DNA of 10,212 bases, taken from Cephalothrix simula. Its lineage: Eukaryota; Nemertea; Palaeonemertea; Archinemertea; Cephalotrichidae. Positions 1 through 10,090 of the stretch are shown in pieces. Within the stretch, counting starts at the first letter, position 1, and every line of letters starts with the position of its first letter. The stretch lies in contig JAXIUW010231508.1 in the NCBI GenBank assembly GCA_035591015.1, positions 1 through 10,212 of the forward strand, read 5' to 3'. The notes under the pieces are model-generated. The model searched no databases. It was not told the origin of the DNA and was given only the letters and a program-made list of their open reading frames with translations. The translations under genes and the position numbers were made by a program.

Positions 1-180
1 TTATAAGCGGCTCAGCTCCAGCGCGTTGATAGCGGCGCGGGGCTGATTGACTCTCGTAAACTAGAGTAACCGATTCCATGACTTTTCCGGGTTTTCTACT
101 GATTTCGGTCAATTCCCTGACTTTTGCCACATATTGGATTCCCATAATTTTCCAGGTTTTCCAGGTTGAGTGGCCACCCT
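1..180. repeat. Degenerate dispersed-repeat fragment
   Basis: The stretch is made of recurring near-identical words: variants of 'gacttttccgggttttc', 'aattccctgacttttgcc' and 'ttttccaggttttccaggtt', ending in 'gagtggccaccctg'. This phrase pattern is familiar to me from dispersed non-coding repeats in several invertebrate genomes, but I cannot name the family or its boundaries. It lies where the next POLR2M intron would be (minus strand), so it is probably intronic. No open frame in it looks coding. Confidence 0.35.
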
Positions 181-227
181 GTTTGTAAGTGACCACGTAA
201 ATGATTGGGTGCAATAATTTACACTAC

Positions 228-723
228 CTGAATTGTTAGATTTTCTAGTTGATCTACAGCATCATCAATATCGTATTTCTTGTTGATAAATTTCCTTAAA
301 ATATCAGCAAATTCTTCAATTTTTCTTCCTTGATCAGGCAGCTTATTGATGAAAGGCCTTTAAAAAATTAGAATATTCGTGGGTAATTTAGCCAGGTAAA
401 TTATGTTGTCATAACCACTTTAAGATCTATAATTAAACTTTAATCAACAACAATGCTATGATAACTTTTCCACAGTAAGTAATACAAGCTTGTAAAAGAT
501 TTTGGGCAAAAATAGAAATTTCTGTTTTGACTCGTGAAATTTCTGGCAGAAACAGGCAGAAAAAACTGCAGAAAGTCAAAATCAAAATTTCTGATTTTTG
601 CCACCCCTTTACAAACCTGTTCTGTAGTAAAGATTCTTGTCGGTCCAATAATTCAAGTAATTCTGGTTTCGTTTTTTCATCCAAATTTCCAACATATCCT
701 GCTCTTTCTTCTAAATTAGCCAT
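228..723 (-). CDS. POLR2M: Gdown1-like Pol II subunit, first two coding exons
   Basis: Exon 1 is 723-617 and exon 2 is 357-228, both on the minus strand. Joined, they encode 79 residues, starting MANLEERAGYVGNLDEKT. Exon 1 supplies a leucine-rich helix with LLELLDRQESLLQN (residues 22-35). The codon for Arg36 is split by the intron (phase 2). Exon 2 supplies FINKLPDQGRKI (38-49). The order RQExLLxN, then F-I-x-K-LPDxG-x-KI, is the N-terminal signature of POLR2M/Gdown1 (GRINL1A); vertebrate members usually have LPDKG, here LPDQG. Gdown1 binds RNA polymerase II in the nucleus, competes with TFIIF and makes transcription depend on Mediator (known for the family). The start is the ATG at 723; an in-frame TAG lies just upstream at 735-733. 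Exon 2 ends at CAG/GTAGTG, a fair donor; without splicing a stop follows at 221-219. Vertebrate proteins are several hundred residues long, so most of the gene must lie left of the window. A short gene fragment or pseudogene is the main alternative. Confidence 0.75.
358..616 (-). other. POLR2M intron 1
   Basis: Inferred intron of 259 nt. On the minus strand the donor is AACAG/GTTTGT (first intron base 616) and the acceptor is TTTTTTAAAG/GCC (last intron base 358). Splicing restores the family motif exactly at the junction (N-R-P-F-I aligned to N-x-x-F-I), which is the main support. Reading straight through the donor instead gives about 60 residues of low-complexity, hydrophobic sequence with no family likeness. 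Confidence 0.7.
490..614. repeat. Foldback repeat inside POLR2M intron
   Basis: Imperfect inverted repeat. The left arm 490-532 contains ttgtaaa, ggcaaaaat, agaaattt and ttttgact; the right arm 574-614 contains their complements in reverse order. The core blocks (505-532 against 574-602) match almost fully, with single-base indels. The outer right end (tttacaa, 608-614) overlaps the splice-donor hexamer on the opposite strand (616-611). It could be a small foldback/MITE-type insertion. I see no clear target-site duplication. Confidence 0.65.
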
Positions 724-1400
724 GTACAAAATCTAAATAGAAAATAAAAAAAATATATTAACACTAAAAAATGTTAACCATTTTTCGTTTTTGCATCTGA
801 CTGTTGAGTGAATCTTTTACCCATTTTCAATCAAAACAACATGTGAAAAGAATCCATAATATTGGATTTGCCTTGGTAGATGTCTTACGGATGCCTGCCT
901 TTATTATAAGGTGTAATAATATGTAATTTCACTATTTGACGCTGAGTTTGACTGTGAAGTGTAAGTGTTAGGTAACCATCATTTGGTTCTGGAATCTGCA
1001 TCACCCACCTGCTGTTTATGATAAAAATCTTCCCATGGAGGATTGAACATGAATGGTGCCAAATATAAGTAGTTCTATACCTTGAGTTGTAACAATATAG
1101 CATGTTTGCGAGCAGTCAGGAGGAGAGGTGCACGATTGACCAAAATGGATTAGCACTCTGCTATCTACATAGGGATACCGTAACTTAAGACTAAAGAAAG
1201 CGATAAAAGTGATCAACATCATATTTTTGTCAATAGTGCACTTTTATGGTCAGGAGAGCATGACTGTGAGTGCATTTTTACATTACCGATGACTCTGTAT
1301 GTTTTTTTTGCCTTCCTCTTCAGACAATCTTACAATTGTTGTTCAAATTTTGATAAGTTACAGAACACACACAAGTTAGCACGCAACCTCAGCACACAAG
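724..1400. other. Upstream flank of POLR2M, no firm gene
   Basis: This holds the presumed 5' flank and untranslated region of POLR2M plus AT-rich DNA. Small hairpins are visible, for example ttaaca/tgttaa near 757-776 and aatcca/tggatt near 851-868. Two overlapping minus-strand frames (885-1222) are discussed as a possible small gene but are not called. I see no TATA box or initiator that I would defend. Confidence 0.5.
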
Positions 1401-1412
1401 GTCTAGCATCGG

Positions 1413-1462
1413 TGGTGCAGACGGTGAGCTAGGAATCATGTGAGTGATCCAGGATCGGTACC
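1413..1462 (+). promoter_or_regulatory. Pol III type 2 promoter, first head
   Basis: A-box-like TGGTGCAGACGG lies at 1413-1424 and B-box-like GGATCGGTACC at 1452-1462, 27 bp apart. Against the consensus TRGCNNAGYNGG and GGTTCGANNCC they match about 10 of 12 and 9 of 11 positions. It may no longer be active. Confidence 0.5.
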
Positions 1463-1492
1463 TGGCGTCCCTCGATGGATGTCTAGCTTTAG

Positions 1493-1546
1493 TGGCACAG
1501 GCGGTGAGTTCGCTGGCTTTCACCTCAGTGATCCAGGATTGATACC
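1493..1546 (+). promoter_or_regulatory. Pol III type 2 promoter, second head
   Basis: A-box-like TGGCACAGGCGG lies at 1493-1504 (11 of 12 consensus positions) and B-box-like GGATTGATACC at 1536-1546 (9 of 11), 31 bp apart. It is closer to consensus than the first head. Confidence 0.55.
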
Positions 1547-1659
1547 CATAGCGTCCCCCAATATGAAGAATGCCGACTGCTTTCAAAGGTGGGCTGTGGG
1601 CTCGTATGTTAAAGATCCCTGGGGACTAACATGACTAAGAGTAGCCGAGAGGTGGTTTC

Positions 1660-2875
1660 CTAGGAGCTTTGTACGGCTAATTATAGGGATAAGCAGAAAG
1701 TTGACTTAGTTGAGTCTATACTCAATAGTCTATAGCATGTATAGCAGTACCAGGTATTAAATAAAAGATTCATCTCATATAACTATGTAATATGTATACA
1801 CTTCGTATAGGCCAATCTTTTGACTATAGCAGTATAGTATTATTCATGATTGTTATCAGGTTATCATGGTTATTCATGTTATTCCCCCTGAACATGCTCT
1901 GAAAAACATGCTGAAAATAACTATAAGTCAATTAGAACTGGAACTAGTAAGTTACAGTTTGGTGAAAAACGAATGTAGTTTTTAACTAAGCATGCTTAGT
2001 AATAGCGCCAGCTTCTAAGTTACGCGCCCATGGTAGCCTAAGCCCTACGAAGTCAAATGGCCAGCCTGCCCCCCATTCGATCAATGATTACGCATGCATC
2101 AGGTATATAATCGTGTGCCTTTAAAATTCTGTGTTCGCAAATGACCGTTTCCGGTTATGTCACTTTTGTCCAACTCCAATCCGATAAGTATTTTGATCGT
2201 CGTATGTTATGCATCATTATACAGACTTGCGGGAGGTGTGAATGATTTCTAGCAATCTGATTTATTTGGTTGATTTCTGACCTGGGAAAATTATTTGAGC
2301 GATAAACCCAGGAGTCAAGGATGCGGTTTCATTCATTATTAAGGTAATTTTCACCTTCTTTCGTTCTTCAATCATGTGACTGCATAGGCCTGAGGCTCAT
2401 TCCTGACATCCTTGGTCCCGTAATTCAATTTTATTTGCTTACCGACCAGTACGCCCATTGCAAAAGGTATTATGTACAGTATTTACATAATATACAGGGA
2501 GTAACAAAAACAAAAAAGACATACAGAAAACATAGTGCTATAACTTGGTGATATTATCAAAGATAAATCAAGGTAACGAATAATTTACTTATTATCAAAC
2601 TTATGTCAAAACTCAAACTAAAAAAATAAAATTCATGCCGGCCATTTTGACTGCTAGACTGGAAATTTGCCCAACTTCCGCTCAAATCCAATATGGCCAC
2701 GCCCATGAAAGTATAAAAACGTAAGAAAATTCCGTTTTTAAGTGAGAAAAACATCGTTTTGAAATATGAAAGTGGGAGAAAAGAGGTTTGTATTCCCGGC
2801 TCAAAATATCACATTTTTCAATTCTGAAAATGAGCCGGCCAGATGCGGTAAAGAGAAAATTTTCCGAAGGTCGCC
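1660..2875. other. Intergenic stretch without a supported gene
   Basis: AT-rich spacer between the SINE and the inverted repeat upstream of PRPF4B. Visible items are a perfect 16-bp palindrome at 1987-2002, a TATA-like tatataa near 2104, and nested small hairpins at 2796-2838 (outer stem ccggctca/tgagccgg, inner stem ttttca/tgaaaa). Open frames here are short and of unlikely composition. I see no coding exon. Confidence 0.5.
1987..2002. repeat. Perfect 16-bp palindrome
   Basis: actaagcatgcttagt equals its own reverse complement. It could be a dimeric transcription-factor site or simply chance; nothing nearby helps to decide. Confidence 0.6.
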
Positions 2876-2980
2876 TAAAAAAGGAGGGGAACGGGGTCTT
2901 TCGAGTATAGTGGTCCCGTTAAAATATCGATCGGCTTTTTTCGTCGCAATACAAAATCGACCCGTTCCCCTCCTTTTTTA
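2876..2980. repeat. Perfect 20-bp inverted repeat, 65-bp spacer
   Basis: Arm 2876-2895 (taaaaaaggagggg then aacggg) is exactly complementary to arm 2961-2980. The spacer 2896-2960 shows no further strong pairing except a shifted gtc/ga continuation at its edge. The arms are purine-rich/pyrimidine-rich and unusually GC-rich for this window. The hairpin sits about 320 bp upstream of the PRPF4B ATG, in the likely promoter or 5'-UTR zone. It may be a small MITE, a foldback or a structured promoter element; I see no flanking duplication. Confidence 0.8.
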
Positions 2981-3272
2981 TTATGCCTACCGTTCTATAC
3001 AGCAAAATGCCAACGAGAGCTGGTGCCCCTGAGCTGAGGCTACGCCTTAACATATTACTATTAGTTAGCGGGAAATCGGTAGACGGTACATCAAAATCAG
3101 TAACTCACCTATGTTTACTTCTTTTTCAAATTCAATTTCATTGCTTTTTCCATGTTTTTAGCTTTTTAGAAAGTCTGTTCCTAAAAACCGCTTAACATTG
3201 ATAGATCGGCAATATCAGACCATATAGTTATAGTTATCAGGTTATACCGATTCGGAAAGAACCAAAATATAA

Positions 3273-6374
<3,102 letters not shown>

Positions 6375-6578
6375 TTTGACATTTTAATCAGATTAGTGAA
6401 TTAAGTGAACTGAACAATTTGACTAATATTTTTTATCTGACTTATGTCTTTTTGGTGATCTTGTTTTATAAAATTAGTGACTGATGCTTTTTTTTAAAGT
6501 CAATTATGAACAATTTTCTCCTAAAATGTACCAGCAATAAGGTACCTCTCAAGGTTATTTATTCTTTCCATGTATTTA
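6375..6578 (+). other. Proximal 3' untranslated region of PRPF4B
   Basis: AT-rich sequence directly after the TAG stop. It contains no AATAAA or ATTAAA; only a TATAAA variant occurs, at 6467-6472. There is no poly-A stretch that would mark a recent retrocopy. Confidence 0.6.
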
Positions 6579-6805
6579 CAGTCAGCTCGCCTATTCCAGG
6601 TCAGCCCTATTCCTAATCACCTCAATAAACTTCTTCCCATAACTTTTGAAATAGGCATTGAAACCATGATCATGGAACATCAATTTGAAATATACGATAT
6701 AAAAGATAACTCGTAAAATTGACCAGTCAAACTTTCGGTGTTCAAAACTTTGATTAATTTGAAAATGAAAGCCGATTTTTTAAAACAGAATAGGCGAGTT
6801 GACTG
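6579..6805. mobile_element. TA-flanked MITE, Tc1/mariner or pogo-like termini
   Basis: A 227-bp segment with terminal inverted repeats beginning CAGTCRRCTCGCCTATTC. The arms 6574-6596 and 6788-6810, including the flanking bases, match 22 of 23 positions. TA dinucleotides lie at both ends (6577-6578 and 6806-6807), as expected for the TA target duplication of Tc1/mariner-superfamily elements. The interior shows no other pairing and no transposase, so it is non-autonomous. It contains a 12-bp palindrome, ccatgatcatgg (6664-6675). Family assignment rests on termini alone. Confidence 0.75.
6624..6629 (+). terminator. Candidate polyadenylation signal of PRPF4B
   Basis: AATAAA, the first canonical signal after the PRPF4B stop (250 nt downstream). 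It lies inside the MITE. Use in vivo is inferred, not shown; the upstream TATAAA variant at 6467-6472 is an alternative. Confidence 0.5.
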
Positions 6806-6810
6806 TAAAT

Positions 6811-7632
6811 TGCCAGTGTATTTTTTACATCACAGAAAATTTAAACTCTCGATTGCTAGAATTAGAAAGGTTTTAGTACATTAAGCTCGTGTATTTCGGA
6901 TAGACTTTTTCCATTCGAAACAGGTTGATTTTGTTGATATAAAATCTTTCAAATACTAAAAAAATTATCTATTTACACTAATGAAAATTATTTATAATCC
7001 TGCGCAGAAAATCCTTCAAATTAAATCAAATTTGCAAGAATGTTATGTTTGAAATAATGTCTTATTGTATTGTTTTTAATACTTCTGTGGAGATGATCCG
7101 GAATTGGCCGATCCAGATTGTACTAACTGATTGTGCCATAGATATGAATGAATTTTGTTCCATTTTAGTGAAATAAGTATGACTTAAGTTTTTATTTCAT
7201 TCAATTGAACATGGCCCATCGTTGCACGTGTGTAAAATAATTTTTGCACTGGTTATTATTGTCCTTTTAATTAAAATCAAATATTATCCATTATCAACAG
7301 CAAATGTTCCATAAACCGTATATTTCACCCAAGTATTATAATTTTTATACCATGTTAGAATTATGCGTATATCTGTGATATACCAACACTTATACTGCAC
7401 AATTTTTGATAAACTGCACTGATGTTAGAAAAATCTAACAGTCATGGTATAAAACTGTTGTGACAACACTTTATTCTAGTGTATACTGCTACTTGCTAAT
7501 CTTGAAGTTAGAATCTATTCTCCGTGCCTGAATATTGTTAGAGGGGCTGTCGGAATTAACGTCTATTTTAGGAATTAGCAGTATTACATTCATTAACTGG
7601 CACTAGTTTCATTTGTTTATTATGTATATGTT
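6811..7632. other. Intergenic AT-rich stretch
   Basis: No open frame of interest on either strand. It contains the inverted repeat at 7343-7454, annotated separately. Otherwise I see nothing beyond AT-rich spacer. Confidence 0.55.
7343..7454. repeat. Short inverted repeat, 112 bp overall
   Basis: Arm ttttataccatg (7343-7354) is exactly complementary to catggtataaaa (7443-7454), and ttag/ctaa continues the pairing after a small offset. Just inside the right arm is a hairpin, tgttaga/tctaaca (7423-7440), with an aaaa loop. It may be a MITE remnant or a foldback. Confidence 0.6.
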
Positions 7633-8045
7633 GTACATAAAAAAGATATTACGGACAGCTTGGGACCTAAGTGTCCGTAATTGCGGGGTGTCCGCAATAG
7701 CGGGACTCGAGAAAAAATTACCCCCCCCCCTCAAATCAATAGAAGTACTAGCATCTCGGACATTACTTTTTACTGTGGTGTTAAAGCCATTTTACGCTTG
7801 TTGATCGGAGTAATAAACAAGACTGTCTATTATGTGTGGCTAAAGACAGCTGTGTCCGCAATTCGGGATACAACTGTAGTCTTGGGACTTAATTTATTGT
7901 CCGTAATTCCGAAGTGTCCGTAATTGTGAGTCAATGCATTGTACAAATATACATGTATATAAATCTTCCGGGACCGGACAAAAGTATTCTTATTTCTGAG
8001 GTTCCGTAATTATGAGTGTCCGTACGTAATTCGGGGTTCTACTGG
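7633..8045. repeat. Degenerate pogo/Tigger-like repeat with tccgtaatt words
   Basis: Variants of gtccgtaattgcgggg recur at 7673, 7690, 7854, 7899, 7916, 8003 and 8018, with one inverted copy, attacggaca (7648-7657). The right edge reads cggggttctactg (8033-8045); its complement CAGTAGAACCCCG resembles termini of pogo/Tigger elements. The proposed left end (tacataaaaaag, from 7633) is badly degraded. A C10 run sits at 7721-7730. There is no transposase frame, so this is a decayed non-autonomous copy or a tandem derivative. Confidence 0.5.
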
Positions 8046-9219
8046 AATTTTATTGGATAAAAGAACCTGGTTCCTTATTGTCCTAATATTTTTTATGTGA
8101 ACTAGTCAGTCGTTAGCGTTTATTTTTTCGACAAAATTAAATTAGACTTCATAACTAAGGCATGAATTGCTTAAAAGGTTTTTTATGCCTTACCTTTTAT
8201 AGTTATATAATCAACGTAAGCCAATTGTCAAAAGGCAACTTAAGCGCCTAGCAACTAAAATTTTTACGGGTGCAATAGGGTAACCTGCATCACGTAAAAT
8301 TATCGTTCCAATAAAAACGAATAGAGCATTTTTTACTTGGTTTGTATTTGTACATATGGTCACATGTTATTTACTCTATTATTTGCTTTGTACAGTTTTT
8401 ACTCCATAATATGTGTATTGATCAGTTTGTTGATTAGGGTTATATAGTTAGGGCTTATATACACAATTGGATGAGGAATCCCCCCGTCGATACCTAATAA
8501 CTCGTTACATTCCTGGGGGTGTTTTTAAAAATATCTACCTCTAACTTGTCAAGAATTTCCATTCCTATGGTCGTGATGAATCGAAGATGTTTGCCAATTC
8601 ATTCTTAGCAAATCACACATATACTGTGTTCCTATGTGCAAAAAGGCCTCTGTTGATCTGCCATCATAATGTACCTTGGATGGTACATCACAGTCAAAAT
8701 CGTCAAATTTTTTCATGTAAAACTCCATTATTGCGTCTTTGGTTTAGCTATTCATGAAATTGTTTTAGGGTGTATCCTTCGTATCCGACCAATTTGTCCA
8801 AATTTTGTACCACGCCATTCAATAGGACTTCTACCCTATTTCGATTCCAAAAAAATGTAAAAAAATAATTCGGTTTCCTTTTAATCTCGACGGGTTTGGC
8901 GAAAACTTGCCATTTTTACAACTAATTTTTTATTCGATTGTGTACATAATATAAAACATTAACTTTTTTTCATGTTATTATCTGGTTATATATAGAATGC
9001 TAATTAAGCTGTAGGATTTGGGAATTTTCTATCTAGAAATTCAAAACACTGTACTGATTGCGGATATGGAAAATCTTTTTTATCACAAATTATGATTTAA
9101 AAGGCAAATATTTGTTATAGCCATATTTTGATTATTTAATGGTAGCTTCATGTAATAAAAAATCATAAAATATTATGTTATATTCTTTGTATTCTTCCAT
9201 GTATAGAGCTTTATACATT
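8046..9219. other. Intergenic stretch, no firm gene
   Basis: AT-rich spacer. It holds an interleaved inverted repeat at 8151-8206, a C6/G5 weak inverted pair at about 8480-8520, a hairpin atgtacc/ggtacat at 8669-8688 and an unrecognised minus-strand frame (8549-8728). The part 8860-9219 is especially AT-rich, has almost no CpG and shows nothing else. Confidence 0.5.
8549..8728 (-). other. Unrecognised 59-codon open frame
   Basis: Runs from an ATG at 8728 to a TGA at 8551-8549. The peptide begins MEFYMKKFDDFDCDVPSKVH and has a middle part TEAFLHIGTQYMCDLLRMNW. Its composition is balanced, unlike the low-complexity frames around it. Just upstream on the same strand, in another frame, is an open stretch reading VEVLLNGVVQNLDKLVGYEG. 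This could be a decayed coding fragment or an exon of an unseen gene, or chance. I recognise no family. Confidence 0.2.
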
Positions 9220-10090
9220 TTGTAAGTTGCACATTCACAAGTCGCGAATTTTGACTTGCAGTTATGCGATTCGCGGCTTATAGTTACGCTATTCGCAAGT
9301 TGCGAATCATTTTGCGACTTCTTAAAATTTTTACAGCTTACCTGAGCTTACGGATATGTAAATTGCGGACATGCAAATTGCGTATTCCCTAACTCGCTGA
9401 TGTTGCGAATGTGTAAGTTGTAAAATTTTACCAAACCTAAGCAAAAACCTCACTTCCCGTGACGTAAACGTGTCATAAGTTAAATCTATCATCTTTTGAG
9501 TGGAAAAACGGTGCCAAAATATATTTCAAATATCGTAGATTCATTTCTGATCACCAAAATCACTCATTTCCCTTTTTTTAAAGAGAAATCTGATGCCCAA
9601 AAATTGTATTTATGGGTAGGAAGTGAGGTTTTAGGTGGTTTCTACACAGTAGCAAATCGCGTATCCGTAAGTTGCGAAATTCGTACATACATGTACGCCT
9701 TGATTGCGTATCTCCCAAGTCGCATATTCACTAACTTGAGTTTTTGGTACGCAATTTACGACTTGCAGACGCACAGTTAGGTCTTGGGGCCGAATTGACG
9801 GATACGGGACGCATGAAAATTAGACTCGTAGATGCGCTACTCGGGGATATACGAATCGCATAATATTCCTTAAATTGCAGATACATGGTCGCGAATTACG
9901 AATGTACAGTCAGGTCTTCGTCAAATTTTACAACTTACGGATATGCAGCTTTTTTACTTGCGAATGTGAATAACATATCTTACAGATAAGAGATTCGCGA
10001 TCTACAGATGTATGGCCAGATCCCGGGTTCGCGATCTACAGATAGATGGCCAGGTAAAATTTGACCAAGATGCATGTCGCGAATCTGGTA
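9220..10090. repeat. CpG-rich field of degenerate words and nested inverted repeats
   Basis: Words such as tcgcgaa (9242, 9889, 10077), ttcgcga (9994, 10028), gcgaatgtg (9405, 9960) and cttacggatatg (9347-9358, 9934-9945) recur in both orientations. Nested inverted pairs are gtaagttgtaaaattt (9413-9428) with its complement at 9923-9938, and aaaacctcacttcc (9444-9457) with its complement at 9619-9632. The right end has a 26-bp direct repeat with two mismatches (9994-10019 and 10028-10053). By eye, 9241-9420 has 14 CpG while the preceding 180 bp has one. It looks like a composite, decayed non-autonomous transposon or a higher-order satellite-like array. No coding content is credible. Confidence 0.6.

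Larger units (their letters stand above)
1401..1640 (+). mobile_element. SINE-like element with tandem tRNA-derived heads
   Basis: Two related units start with gtctagc at 1401 and 1481. They share tgg...cggtgag, then agtgatccaggat (1443-1455 and 1527-1539), then gcgtccc. Each unit holds an A-box-like and a B-box-like sequence at tRNA-like spacing, so this looks like a dimeric tRNA-derived head of a RNA polymerase III SINE. The downstream part, to about 1640, contains ctcgtatgttaaagatccct, which may be the SINE body; its 3' end is uncertain and no A-tail is clear. The units differ from each other by many substitutions, so this copy is old or the dimer is ancient. SINEs are non-coding and depend on a LINE for movement (general knowledge); the open frames across it are chance. 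Confidence 0.6.

Noticed and set aside
433-620. Read-through continuation of the POLR2M exon 1 frame
   Set aside because: After QN-R the translation becomes hydrophobic low-complexity sequence from an inverted repeat, whereas splicing to 357 restores the conserved motif.
1389-1634. Short coding frames on both strands
   Set aside because: They lie fully within the SINE-like element and reflect its repeated sequence.
2885-2972. tRNA-like gene in the inverted repeat
   Set aside because: The spacer contains agtatagtgg, like a tRNA A-box, but no acceptable B-box or cloverleaf is present; the likeness is probably accidental.
2766-3032. 88-codon plus-strand frame over the inverted repeat
   Set aside because: It spans both arms of the perfect inverted repeat and has no family likeness; it is most likely chance in untranslated or promoter DNA.
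8669-8860. 63-codon plus-strand frame
   Set aside because: No recognisable motif, no start context, and it overlaps a hairpin and the opposite-strand frame.
9496-9780. 94-codon frame in the right-hand repeat field
   Set aside because: It starts at TTG and runs through repeat words; composition and context do not support a protein.
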